From positions 13,558 through 77,557 of the forward strand of contig JBBDMS010000045.1 of NCBI GenBank assembly GCA_040878185.1: DNA of 64,000 nucleotides, read 5' to 3'. This DNA is from JAWXBK01 sp040878185 (lineage in GTDB: Bacteria; Pseudomonadota; Alphaproteobacteria; Dongiales; Dongiaceae). The first letter of the stretch is position 1. Each line of letters opens with the position of its first letter. Positions 44,117 through 52,709 of this stretch are shown in pieces. The translations under genes and the position numbers were made by a program. Below the pieces are notes generated by a model. That model saw nothing but the letters and a program-made list of their open reading frames with translations. It made no database searches and was not told the origin of the DNA.

Positions 44117-44136
44117 TTAATTGACCGATTAATTAA
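44117..44136 (+). promoter_or_regulatory. 20-bp operator (TetR type) overlapping a promoter, copy 1
   Basis: TTAATTGACCGATTAATTAA, an imperfect palindrome in very AT-rich surroundings, 93 bp before the reductase gene. It contains a -35-like TTGACC with CAAGAT 17 bp later as a possible -10. Nineteen of its 20 bases recur, inverted, at 51383-51402. Confidence 0.75.
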
Positions 44137-44229
44137 GCTCTGACAAGATCGTCGGCAGTACAGAATCGGTAAGCCGAATCGGCTAAAAACGGGCCCGCGA
44201 CAGCCGGTCGACAAGGGGAGACGCCATCC

Positions 44230-44928
44230 ATGACAGCAGCAGCGCCGGGCAACAACGGCTCGGGCAAACTCGTCCTCGGCATCAGCACCAGCCCGCGCCG
44301 GCAGGGCAATTCGGCGGTGCTCGCGCGGGCGATCCTCGAGGGCGCCGCCGAGGCCGGACACCGCACCGAATTCGTGCATCTCCCGGATATCGTGACCGGC
44401 CTGTTGCGCAACTGCCGCGAATGCCGCCGCCCCGACGGGAGCTGCTCGATCGACGATGGCTATCGCGACTTCTTTCTCAACAAGGTGCTGCCGGCCGATG
44501 CGCTTGTCTTCGCGACGCCGATCTGGTGGTACGGCATGTCGGCCGGCCTCAAGAATTATTTCGACCGGATGTTCTGCTACTGCGCGCTCTCCAATCCGGG
44601 TCACGAGGAGGTGCACCGCCGTGTTGTCGGCAAGCGCGTCGCGCTTGCGCTCAGCGCCGAGGAGAACAACTTTTCCGCGCGCCTCGCCATCGTTCAGCAG
44701 GTACAGGAACTATCCCGGTATATGCACTACGAAATGGTCGGCATCGTGACCGGGATCGGCAACAAGACCGGTGAAGCGGTCGACGATCCGACCGGCCCCG
44801 TTGCGGAAGCGCGGCAGCTCGGCAAACGATTGTTCGAAATCGAACTGACCGACTACAAGCTCGATACGGTGCGCCCGCAGCGGGTCTGGCGGGAGGACAA
44901 CAAGTCCTTCCCCGCCTACTGGCGCTGA
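44230..44928 (+). CDS. Flavodoxin-fold NAD(P)H-dependent FMN reductase-like protein
   Basis: 232 residues. The FMN-phosphate loop is GISTSPRRQGNSAVLARAI; the TPIWWYGMSAGLKNYFDRMF segment is typical of iron-sulfur-flavoprotein/NADPH-FMN-reductase relatives. A Cys-rich NCRECRRPDGSC is present but too short for a certain cluster. It may supply reduced flavin or detoxify quinones. Its promoter carries the same operator as the GS-like operon at 51130, which places both in one TetR regulon. Confidence 0.85.
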   Translation: MTAAAPGNNGSGKLVLGISTSPRRQGNSAVLARAILEGAAEAGHRTEFVHLPDIVTGLLRNCRECRRPDGSCSIDDGYRDFFLNKVLPADALVFATPIWWYGMSAGLKNYFDRMFCYCALSNPGHEEVHRRVVGKRVALALSAEENNFSARLAIVQQVQELSRYMHYEMVGIVTGIGNKTGEAVDDPTGPVAEARQLGKRLFEIELTDYKLDTVRPQRVWREDNKSFPAYWR

Positions 44929-44936
44929 GCGCGTGG

Positions 44937-45262
44937 CCTCATCCTGAGCTTGTCGAAGGATGGGGCCTGCTCGCTTCATCCCGCCTCATCCTGAGCTTGT
45001 CGAAAGATGAGGCCTGCTCGCGTCATTCCGCCTCATCCTGAGGTTGTCGAAGGACGAGGCCTGCTCGCTTCATCCCGCCTCATCCTGAGCTTGTCGAAGG
45101 ATGAGGCCTGCTCGCTTCATCCCGCCTCATCCTGAGCTTGTCGAAAGATGAGGCCTGCTCGCGTCATTCCGCCTCATCCTGAGGTTGTCGAAGGACGAGG
45201 CCTGCTCGCTTCATCCCGCCTCATCCTGAGCTTGTCGAAGGATGAGGCCTGCTCGTGTCCGA
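44937..45262. repeat. Array of seven 47-bp repeats with higher-order trimer structure
   Basis: Units start at 44937, 44984, 45031, 45078, 45125, 45172 and 45219. Each has the palindromic core CCTCATCCT...AGGATGAGG. Units 2 and 5 share the same variants, as do units 3 and 6, so a 141-bp trimer was duplicated. This fills the whole gap between the FMN-reductase and hydrolase genes; the last unit ends 3 bp before the hydrolase stop. Confidence 0.95.
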
Positions 45263-45264
45263 AG

Positions 45265-46116
45265 TCAGCGGGATGTCTTCAGAAAGTCCAGGATGCCGCG
45301 CGCGAACGGTTCGGGCGTATCCTGCTGCAGCCAGTGTGACGCGTTCTCGATGCGGACCAGCGTCGCACCCGGTATCTCGCGCGCCAACCGTTCGCCATCG
45401 CCGATCGTCTGCCAGGGGTCGTGAACGCCCCACAGCACGAGCGTCGGCGCTGCGATCTCACCGTGCCGATCCATCAGTGCCGTGGTGTGGTTGGTGTTGA
45501 GGGCGCTGGCATTGCGGATCAGGCTGATCTTGCCCTCCTCGTCGCTGTAGGGGGCGACAATCCCCTCGCGGAACTCGTCGGTCAGGCGATGCTTGTTGTG
45601 CAACCCGTCCGGCAGGCCGGCGGCAACGAAATCCGCAACCTCCTTCGGCGCCTTGCTGCGCCAGGTCGGGTTGCCGAGTGCGATCATGTCGTCGATCGGC
45701 CAGGAATCGAAGGCAACCACATTGGTGAGGACGAGGCGCGCGACGCGATCGGGATGCTCGATTCCCATGATGAGCGCCACACCGCCGCCGGTATCGTGAC
45801 CCACGATTGTAACCTTCTCGAGCCCGAGCGCGTCGAGAAAGGCGAGGATCATCTCCGTCTGTGCGCGCAGTGACCGGTCGAACCGGTCGCGCCGGTCGGA
45901 ATAACCGTGGCCGAGAAAATCCGGCGCGAGCACACGACAATGCGGCTCGAGCAACGGAATCACATCGTGATAGAGATACGACCAGGTCGGTATGCCGTGC
46001 AGGAGAAGCACAGGCTCCCCCTGCCCCACATCGGTATAGGCAACGGTCAGCTTCATCGGCGCGAGCCCGACGAGCGCGAGCGTTTTCTGGCGTGCGCGAA
46101 AGTTCCTGTGTTCCAT
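45265..46116 (-). CDS. Alpha/beta hydrolase of the haloalkane dehalogenase/epoxide hydrolase type
   Basis: 283 residues. HGIPTWSYLYHDVIPLLEP is the oxyanion-side motif and GHDTGGGVALIMG the nucleophile elbow. The nucleophile is Asp instead of Ser, as in dehalogenases and epoxide hydrolases, but the Trp next to it in haloalkane dehalogenases is Thr here. ASHWLQQDTPE brings the catalytic His. Substrate unknown. It follows the nucleotidyltransferase-like gene by 36 bp. Confidence 0.82.
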   Translation of the reverse strand: MEHRNFRARQKTLALVGLAPMKLTVAYTDVGQGEPVLLLHGIPTWSYLYHDVIPLLEPHCRVLAPDFLGHGYSDRRDRFDRSLRAQTEMILAFLDALGLEKVTIVGHDTGGGVALIMGIEHPDRVARLVLTNVVAFDSWPIDDMIALGNPTWRSKAPKEVADFVAAGLPDGLHNKHRLTDEFREGIVAPYSDEEGKISLIRNASALNTNHTTALMDRHGEIAAPTLVLWGVHDPWQTIGDGERLAREIPGATLVRIENASHWLQQDTPEPFARGILDFLKTSR

Positions 46117-46152
46117 GTGCCCCCCACTCGTCGACGCGAATGTCGCGCCCGC

Positions 46153-46947
46153 CTACATCTGGCGGGTCTTCTCCGATACCTCCTGGTACCAGAGCTTGCG
46201 CGTCCCGATCTTCGCGCGGATCTTCCAGCCGAGCGATTTGGGCGCGTTCTCGATCGCGGTCAGTATCTGGTCGATGCGACGGCGGATCGTATCCGCCTGC
46301 TCCGGATTGATCGCCGGGAATTCCTTGATGTGATCGAGCACCCGCTTCAGGTTCGTGGTGAAGGTGTAATAGAAGCCCCAGTCCTTCGCCATGATGTCGA
46401 CGATGTAGCGCAGGTCGATATGGCGGATGCTGTCCTTGGGCGAGCCGAGCGGATGCTCGAGCAGCAGGACCAGCGTGTCCTTGAAATCCTTCAGGTTGAT
46501 TTCGACGATCTGCATCTTCTCGAGCAGCAGGTCGGTCGTCGAAATGGTCGGCGTGTCGATTTCGAGCCGACCGATGAACGGAATGCGGTGACAGAAATAG
46601 AGTTCGTCGGCGAACACGTCGATGTTCAGCCTGGTCTCGGGATGAACATAGATATGCCGCGCGCCTTCGGAGAGATGATAGACGCCGTCGTCGGGCACAT
46701 AGCCCTGGTTCATGAAGAACTCGCGAACCTTGGCGTTCTCCCGCTTGTACCCGCCGAAATCCACGTCGGTCAGCGCGCGGGCCATCTGCTCGAAAAGATG
46801 GATATTGTTCGGACACTGGATGCGATAGGCGATCGATCCCAGGATGCGAAGATGCAGGCCTTTCGCTTCCGCATCGCGAACCAGGCGCAACGCCTCGTCC
46901 ACGAATTCGAGATGAAGATCGGTGGGCATGCTATTCACGGATCGCAT
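46153..46947 (-). CDS. Nucleotidyltransferase-fold protein, unknown substrate
   Basis: 264 residues (or 258 from ATG 46929). The minimal nucleotidyltransferase pattern is visible: a Gly-Ser pair at residues 37-38 (RILGSIAYRI) and Asp61/Asp63 in LTDVDFGGYKRE; a third acidic residue may be in LNIDVFADEL. The C-terminal half is helical with many Lys/Arg. Such proteins transfer nucleotides to proteins or small molecules; I cannot assign a target. It lies behind a terminator downstream of the GS-like/APC operon. Confidence 0.65.
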   Translation of the reverse strand: MRSVNSMPTDLHLEFVDEALRLVRDAEAKGLHLRILGSIAYRIQCPNNIHLFEQMARALTDVDFGGYKRENAKVREFFMNQGYVPDDGVYHLSEGARHIYVHPETRLNIDVFADELYFCHRIPFIGRLEIDTPTISTTDLLLEKMQIVEINLKDFKDTLVLLLEHPLGSPKDSIRHIDLRYIVDIMAKDWGFYYTFTTNLKRVLDHIKEFPAINPEQADTIRRRIDQILTAIENAPKSLGWKIRAKIGTRKLWYQEVSEKTRQM

Positions 46948-46969
46948 TCCTTCGCTGGAGAAAACCGTA

Positions 46970-47011
46970 TCTCAAAGAAAACGGGGCCGGCTCCCGAAGA
47001 AGTCGGCCCCG
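46970..47011 (-). terminator. Rho-independent terminator after the APC permease gene
   Basis: On the minus strand CGGGGCCG and CCGGCCCCG pair around a loop of about 13 nt, and the stem is followed by TTTTCTTT. It closes the GS-like/phosphoesterase/permease operon; the two following genes need read-through or their own promoter. Confidence 0.88.
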
Positions 47012-47022
47012 CTGCGTCGTCT

Positions 47023-48663
47023 TTACTCGATCGGAATCTCCTTGAAGGCGAGCGTTACGTCCACACCCTGGGAGCGACGCATCGTCTTCATGAAGAAGTA
47101 GAAGAGGAGCCCGATCACGAACACCCCGCCGACGATCGAGAGCTGCCTGGGATCGTGCCCCGCCGCTACCGCATCGTTCCACAGCACCACGAAATAGAAG
47201 AGTGCTGCGAGCGCGCCGAAGAAACAGGCAACCGACATCGACGGCAGCCCGAGGATCTTGCGGCGGTAGAGCGGCGACTTCTCGTAGATCTGCGGCCGCA
47301 GATACGGGAAGAAGATGCCCGCCACCAGGATGATGCCCCAGGCAAGCACCGCCGCCTCGATCAGGATGATGATCGTCGAGAAGAAGCCCGTGAAGCAGAA
47401 CAGCGCCATGAAGATCACGGTTATCAGCCAGACGAACCAGATCGCCGTGGTTGGGGTGTGCCGGGTCGGCGAGATATGACCCAGCGGCGCCGGCGCCACG
47501 CGGTCGAACGACCAGGCGACGATGGCGCGGATCCCGAACGTGTGCATGCCGGGAATCCACATCCACATCCAGGCGATCAGGCCGACCGAGACGATCAGCG
47601 TGACGAGCGTGGACTGCGTCATGATGCCGGCCAGCAATGTGATCGTCGCATCGGTCGGCATCGCCACCACCGGTGCCACCGCCGTCTCGGGGTCGAGGAA
47701 GATGTTGTAGACCGCCGATCCGACGAAATCGTAACCGAACACATTGGTCGCCAGATAAATGGTGATCAGCCACACCGCGACGCTGCCCCAGACCGCGCCG
47801 ATCATGCCGTAGGTCTGCGATTTTTCGACCGACTTGATTTCGCCGGCAATCGCGATCGAGAAGGCCGAACCGATCAGCGGCAGGAACGCCCAGTTGGAGA
47901 CCAGAAGCGTCGTCTTCCAGTCGGCCCCTTCGGTGGTCCAGCCATTGGCGGCCGCGGATTCGATGATCGCATGGTAGGGATCGTCGACGCCCATGATCGG
48001 CGAGAGCATCGCATTGAAGGTCGCGATGAAGTCGGCGTTGCTGCCGGTCGCGAGGATGACGATCAGCGCGATCGATCCGAGCACGGCGATGGTGAAGACG
48101 ACCTTCTGCACCATGAGATATTTTCTCATACCGCTCGTCAGGATGAAGGCGGAGAGCGTCAGGATCGCCGTGCCGATGATGAACAGCGGCACCGGCTCGA
48201 CGACGGTGGCGCTGAGATTGAGCATGCTTTCGCTGCCCGACAGATACCCGATCATGGCCAGCGTCGGCGATATCCCCAGAAGCACGATCCAGTACGCGGC
48301 GATCGCGCAATAGAACAGCCATGAGACGATTTCGACCATGCTCAGGGTCAGCGCCAGAAACGGCCAGAGGCTGCGCGAACCGAACACGTAGATGCCGCCG
48401 GAACGCGGCAGCGTGACCGACCAGCTGATCATGCCGAAACAGATCAGCGTCATCATGATGCCGGCGAGAATGCACCCCACAAGCATGTCGCCGCCCGGAT
48501 AGAACGCCGGGCCGTAGAACATCATCGTGCCCACGCCGAGGCCGATGCTGACGAGACCGGTATTGTAAACAAAGGTGTCGAAGGAGCTCGCGGTCCGAAT
48601 GAGACCCGAGGCCTTGCGCAGGAAGATTCTCTGCTCGCCACCCGAACCGGATGTGCTGCTCAT
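47023..48663 (-). CDS. APC-superfamily amino acid/amine permease
   Basis: 546 residues, with about 12 membrane segments expected. The first helix region reads FDTFVYNTGLVSIGLGVGTMMFYGPAFYPGGD, followed by TLPRSGGIYVFGSRSL, the usual APC helix-2 block. Members import amino acids or polyamines with protons or by exchange. It is co-transcribed with a GS-like ligase, so it probably imports the amine that the ligase uses (inference). Confidence 0.88.
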   Translation of the reverse strand: MSSTSGSGGEQRIFLRKASGLIRTASSFDTFVYNTGLVSIGLGVGTMMFYGPAFYPGGDMLVGCILAGIMMTLICFGMISWSVTLPRSGGIYVFGSRSLWPFLALTLSMVEIVSWLFYCAIAAYWIVLLGISPTLAMIGYLSGSESMLNLSATVVEPVPLFIIGTAILTLSAFILTSGMRKYLMVQKVVFTIAVLGSIALIVILATGSNADFIATFNAMLSPIMGVDDPYHAIIESAAANGWTTEGADWKTTLLVSNWAFLPLIGSAFSIAIAGEIKSVEKSQTYGMIGAVWGSVAVWLITIYLATNVFGYDFVGSAVYNIFLDPETAVAPVVAMPTDATITLLAGIMTQSTLVTLIVSVGLIAWMWMWIPGMHTFGIRAIVAWSFDRVAPAPLGHISPTRHTPTTAIWFVWLITVIFMALFCFTGFFSTIIILIEAAVLAWGIILVAGIFFPYLRPQIYEKSPLYRRKILGLPSMSVACFFGALAALFYFVVLWNDAVAAGHDPRQLSIVGGVFVIGLLFYFFMKTMRRSQGVDVTLAFKEIPIE

Positions 48664-48705
48664 TTCACGTTCCTCCCCTTGCCGGAACGATCCCCGTTCC
48701 GCCTG

Positions 48706-49686
48706 TTACCCCTGGGTCATCGTGACGTTCCTGACCGCCCCGTCTTCCAGGGTAATGAGCGCGCCCTGCAATATCCCTTCCGGGTAAACACTGCCGGGAT
48801 TCACGCAAACCGTTTGTCCGACGCGGATGTTGCCGCGCCCTTCGTGGATATGTCCATGGATGCCCAGTAACGGCTGGTTCTTCTTGATGTTTTCCAGAAC
48901 CGCCGTCGATCCCGCATGCATCTGCACGGGGTTTCCCATCTGGTAGACGACCTGAAGATTGCCATCGAGCTCGGGGCACTGATCGAGCACCGTGCCATGC
49001 GGCGGCACGTGAACATTGTAGATGCAGCGCCTCATGTCGGTGATCTGCGGAACGAGCTGCGCAAAACGCGCTTCGTATTCCGCCTCGGAATATTCGCGTT
49101 CGGTGTCCCAGGGCGTCTTGTTCGAACCGCCGCAATGCAGCATCTGGTAGCCGCCGCGCAGCGGCGAGACGTCCATCTCGTGGAACTCGACATGGGGCGA
49201 CTGGCTCAGCACGTCGTCGATCTCGAAGAAATCGTCGTTGCCCGGTGCCGTGATGAACGGAATGTCCTTGCCGGCAAGCTTCTGACCGGCATAGTCGCAC
49301 CATTCGCGCACCCGTTCGATCACCAGCTTCTTGAACAGCTCGTGCCGCATATGCTCGTCGTCGCGCAGCCGCTGATATTCGCCTTCGGACATGACCGCGG
49401 GATAGAAGCCCATGTTCCCGGCGCGCTTGATGTACTGGTCGACATCGTCCCGCGTTTTCAAATTCACGGTTTCGCCCGCGGCGAAGGCGAGATGCGATCC
49501 GTCCGCCTGCTCGCAGATCGGCAGGACCGCCTTGCCGGTCATGTCGCCGCCCATGACCAGCACATTCGCCTTGTAGAACTCGGCCGCGTTGATGAATTTC
49601 CGGAAACAGACATTCGAGCCATGCAGGTCGGTGGCGAAGAAAATCACCACCTTGTCGCCGCCATCCGATTTCTTCTTCCAGAACAT
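48706..49686 (-). CDS. Calcineurin-like metallophosphoesterase
   Basis: 326 residues. Metal motifs appear in order: Asp20/His22 (ATDLHGSN), Asp48 (MGGDMTGK), GNDD, and GIHGHIHEGRG near the C-terminus. No signal peptide, so cytoplasmic. Family members hydrolyse phosphodiesters, phosphoproteins or nucleotides. It sits between the GS-like and APC permease genes with short gaps, an unusual partner for them; its substrate is not readable. Confidence 0.88.
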   Translation of the reverse strand: MFWKKKSDGGDKVVIFFATDLHGSNVCFRKFINAAEFYKANVLVMGGDMTGKAVLPICEQADGSHLAFAAGETVNLKTRDDVDQYIKRAGNMGFYPAVMSEGEYQRLRDDEHMRHELFKKLVIERVREWCDYAGQKLAGKDIPFITAPGNDDFFEIDDVLSQSPHVEFHEMDVSPLRGGYQMLHCGGSNKTPWDTEREYSEAEYEARFAQLVPQITDMRRCIYNVHVPPHGTVLDQCPELDGNLQVVYQMGNPVQMHAGSTAVLENIKKNQPLLGIHGHIHEGRGNIRVGQTVCVNPGSVYPEGILQGALITLEDGAVRNVTMTQG

Positions 49687-49714
49687 CCGATCTCTCCGCT
49701 GGCCTCCCCGAACT

Positions 49715-51130
49715 CTAGAACTGTTTCAGATAGCGCGCCTTCTCCCAATCCGAAACGTGGAAGCCATATTGCAGCCATTCGTTCCGCTTGAATTCGAGCC
49801 AGCTGTCGCGCATCGCCTGGCCGAACACCTGCGTGCAGAGCGGATCCTTCTCGAATTCGTCCAGCGCCTGGTCGAGGCTGCGCGGGAGATAGCCGACACC
49901 CATCTTCTTCAGTTCGGCCGGCGTTTTAACATACATGTTCTCGGTATGCGGTTCGCCCGGATCGAGGCGCTTCTCGATGCCCTCGAGCCCGGCGGCGAGC
50001 ACCAGGGCTGCGCCCAGATAGGGATTGCACGCCGAATCCGCCGCGCGCAGCTCGACCCGGCCGCCGGCCAGCGGAATGCGCATCGTGTTGGTGCGGTTGT
50101 TGTTGCCGTAGCAGATGAAGACCGGCGCCCAGGTGAAGCCGGACTGGCTGCCCTGCAGGATCAGCCGCTTGTAGCTGTTCACCGTCGGTGCGATCACCGC
50201 GCAGATCGCCGGCATATGCTTCAGCACGCCGGCGATGAAGTGATAGCCGATCTTCGAATATTTGCAGCCGCGCTTGTCGTTCGCGTCGTAAAACAGGTTC
50301 TTGCCGGTCTTGATGTCCTTGAACGACATGTTGAAATGCGCGCCGCTGCCCGCCCGGTCGGGGAACGGCTTCGGCATGAAGGTCGCGAAATAACCATGCT
50401 TGCGTGCGATCTCGTGCGCCATCATGCGGAAGAAGACGAAGCGGTCGCTCATCGTCAGCATGTCGGCATAGTCGAAATCGATTTCAAACTGGCCGATGCC
50501 GTCCTCATGGTCGAGCGAATACACGTCCCAGCCGAAATCGTTCATCGCGTCGACGAGTTCGCTCATCCAGTGCATGTTGTCGATGAGCCGCACCACGTCG
50601 TAGGCGGGCTTTTCCAGATTCTTGCGCGGCGAGACCGGCGAATAGCTGCCGTCCGGCTCGTCCTTGAGCACAAAAAACTCGGCTTCCATGCCAAGCTGCG
50701 GCACATAGCCCATCGCGGCCGCGCGATCCATCTGCTTGGTCAGGATGGTCCGGCTGCAGGCATCGAACGGTTTGCCGCGGCTCCAGAGATTGCTCGCAAA
50801 CCAGGCCGTATCCTTCTGCCAGGGCAGCACCAGGCCCGAGCGCGGATCGGGATGCGAACTCACCTCTTCCTCGCTCACGTCCTGCGGCACGCCTTCGAGC
50901 GCAGCGCCGGTATAGAGCTCCGATCCGGCCATCATCTGTTCGAGATGGTCGATCGGAACGAGCTTGCCCTTCGGCACGCCGTGCAGATCCACATAGCTCG
51001 AGAACAGGAACTTGACGCCCTGTTCGGCCAGCGAGCGCTTCAACTGTTTCAGATCCGCCGGCGATGCCGCGCCGCGCGATTTTTTGGCAGCGGCGGCAGT
51101 CTTGGTGCGGCTTCTGGTCCTCGAGGCCAT
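49715..51130 (-). CDS. Glutamine-synthetase-like ligase (third in window)
   Basis: 471 residues from ATG 51130. A basic N-terminus (ASRTRSRTKTAAAAKKSRG) precedes the beta-grasp KFLFSSYVDLHGVPKGKLVP. Active-site parts are SLDHEDGIGQFEIDFDY, GSGAHFNMSF and GNNNRTNTMRIP. It is closer to the protein at 21081 than to the one at 36174. With its permease it may gamma-glutamylate an imported amine, as PuuA does for putrescine, but no oxidase or amidotransferase genes accompany it. The operator at 51383 lies 252 bp upstream. Confidence 0.85.
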   Translation of the reverse strand: MASRTRSRTKTAAAAKKSRGAASPADLKQLKRSLAEQGVKFLFSSYVDLHGVPKGKLVPIDHLEQMMAGSELYTGAALEGVPQDVSEEEVSSHPDPRSGLVLPWQKDTAWFASNLWSRGKPFDACSRTILTKQMDRAAAMGYVPQLGMEAEFFVLKDEPDGSYSPVSPRKNLEKPAYDVVRLIDNMHWMSELVDAMNDFGWDVYSLDHEDGIGQFEIDFDYADMLTMSDRFVFFRMMAHEIARKHGYFATFMPKPFPDRAGSGAHFNMSFKDIKTGKNLFYDANDKRGCKYSKIGYHFIAGVLKHMPAICAVIAPTVNSYKRLILQGSQSGFTWAPVFICYGNNNRTNTMRIPLAGGRVELRAADSACNPYLGAALVLAAGLEGIEKRLDPGEPHTENMYVKTPAELKKMGVGYLPRSLDQALDEFEKDPLCTQVFGQAMRDSWLEFKRNEWLQYGFHVSDWEKARYLKQF

Positions 51131-51382
51131 GCGTGTCTCTCTCTCCGGTGATGTCAGATGCAACGCGCCGGCCGCAGGGGCCGGCGTTTCGAAACAACAG
51201 GCGTACAGGTGCCGGATCCGGCCTCGGCCGAACCCGGCATTCCATGCGCACATCGATGCGGGAAATGATCGCGAACCGTCTCGACCAAATGGAAGCCCCT
51301 CTCCCGTAACGCGTCAGCGTCGATCCCCAATCATGATCGGTCGGATCGCGCTGTTTCTCGTTAGCGCGGATCGTGGCAGATG

Positions 51383-51402
51383 ATAATTAATCGGTCAATT
51401 AA
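51383..51402 (-). promoter_or_regulatory. 20-bp operator (TetR type) overlapping a promoter, copy 2
   Basis: Read on the minus strand, it matches 19 of 20 bases of the site at 44117. It contains TTGACC with CACGAT 17 bp downstream (-35/-10-like), pointing towards the GS-like gene. The TetR gene ends 198 bp upstream of it. Confidence 0.75.
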
Positions 51403-51501
51403 GAAACGCCGACGCGGACAGATGCGCCATTCCATTCGGAAAACCGCGTGTCCGACGCGCGCGGGGCCCGAGCGGAGACCGGTCGCCGAGGCGCGAATCG
51501 G

Positions 51502-51537
51502 CAGACTTGGAGACAGACTTGGAGACAGACTTGGAGG
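51502..51537. repeat. Three 12-bp tandem repeats
   Basis: CAGACTTGGAGA occurs twice and is followed by CAGACTTGGAGG. Non-coding, between tetR and the operator; no function is suggested. Confidence 0.85.
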
Positions 51538-51599
51538 CCTCCTGGGAGAAGGCCGCGAGGCGTCCGTCGGCGCAACCGCGCCGGCCCGCAATGTCGGAC

Positions 51600-52376
51600 T
51601 TAGGTGGCGTTCGCCACGCGCGGCGGGATGCGCCCGGCGGCGGCCCCTTTGGCGCGATAGCCGAGATGCTCGAAGAACAGGTCCTTCAGCGCCGCGATGG
51701 CGCCGACGACGTTCAGGTTCCGGTGGATCATCGAGCGCACCATGATGCCGTCGAGATGGGTCGAGGCAAGGTTCGCCGCCTGCTCGGGATCGACCGGCCG
51801 GAACACGCCAAGCGCGATGCCGCGCTGCACGCTTTCCGAAATGATCCGGCATTCCTCGTCATAGAACTGCTTGATGATGTCGTCGATCACGCGGATCTGG
51901 GTCCGGGCGGTGCGATAGTCGAGCATGATCTTGACCAGCTGCCGGATCGGCTCCGACAGCTCCGCGTGATTGTCGAACCAGTCGCTGATGAGGTCGACCG
52001 GATCGGAATGACGCTCGCCCAGCCGGCGATAATTCTCGAGCGCGCGCTCGACCGCATAGTCCAGCGTCGCGCGAAACAGATCTTCCTTGTTGTCGAAATA
52101 ATAATAGATGAGCGCCGTGTTGACGCCGGCGGACTTGGCGATGTCCTTGATCGTGACCGCCGAGAAATCGCGTCCGGCAAAGAGGCCGAGCGCGGCGATC
52201 ATCAGCTCGCGCGCGCGTTGCGGCAGCTCGGGCTTCGGGCGCGGCGGCACATCCGGTTCGGCGCCGGCCGACGAAGCGGTCTCGCGATCCGCGCCTTTGT
52301 CAGTATCCCGATCGTCGCCGATTGTCGTTCTCCCAAGCGCTTGAAGCCGCCCCCGGCGCGCCCTGTCTTGAAGCAT
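51600..52376 (-). CDS. TetR-family transcriptional regulator
   Basis: 258 residues from ATG 52376. A Pro/Arg-rich leader of about 50 residues comes before the helix-turn-helix (FSAVTIKDIAKSAGVNTALIYYYFDNKEDLFRATL). The ligand domain follows (SDWFDNHAELSEPIRQLVKIMLDYRTART). It lies immediately upstream of the GS-like operon in the same direction. The AT-rich palindrome at 51383, found again at 44117, is the probable target (inference). Confidence 0.9.
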   Translation of the reverse strand: MLQDRARRGRLQALGRTTIGDDRDTDKGADRETASSAGAEPDVPPRPKPELPQRARELMIAALGLFAGRDFSAVTIKDIAKSAGVNTALIYYYFDNKEDLFRATLDYAVERALENYRRLGERHSDPVDLISDWFDNHAELSEPIRQLVKIMLDYRTARTQIRVIDDIIKQFYDEECRIISESVQRGIALGVFRPVDPEQAANLASTHLDGIMVRSMIHRNLNVVGAIAALKDLFFEHLGYRAKGAAAGRIPPRVANAT

Positions 52377-52709
52377 AGGATAACCCCCTTTCCGCTGCCA
52401 GCGGCACCGGATGTTGCCGTTGCGGCGGCCCGCGATGCTGATTTTGTCCGGTAACGGCAAGGAAACCACAGTGCCGCGATCCTTATCCTGCAATGGCTTC
52501 CCGCAATAGATCGAACCGATACCCTCTGATAGCATCGCCCGCCATCGCGCTCGTTCTCCTCATTTTTTCTTTCCCCCATCGCGGCGAACCATGAATTTTG
52601 AAATCGGCTTTTCCTCGCTTGTCCGCGCATCGACGTCGCACGACGCAGCGCAGGGCCTGCCGCGCTCGTATGAAAGGCGCACGCCGCGGATGAACGGGAG
52701 CGCGGGCGC
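52377..52709. other. Divergent intergenic region, tetR / EamA
   Basis: 333 bp between two divergent genes. It must hold both promoters. There is a pyrimidine-rich stretch at 52555-52576 and no copy of the AT-rich operator. I see no gene in it. Confidence 0.5.

Larger units (their letters stand above)
51131..51599. other. Non-coding gap upstream of the third GS-like gene
   Basis: This 469-bp stretch holds the operator at 51383-51402 and the short tandem repeat at 51502-51537. The part 51131-51380 is the likely long untranslated leader of the GS-like operon; I see no convincing gene in it. Confidence 0.6.

Noticed and set aside
44937..45262. CRISPR-like regular repeat array
   Set aside because: The 47-bp units are contiguous; the parts between palindromes are themselves repeated, not unique spacers, and no cas genes are near.
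51502..51537. Regulatory iteron from the three 12-bp repeats
   Set aside because: Only three copies, no palindrome, not near an origin-type gene; more likely simple slippage.
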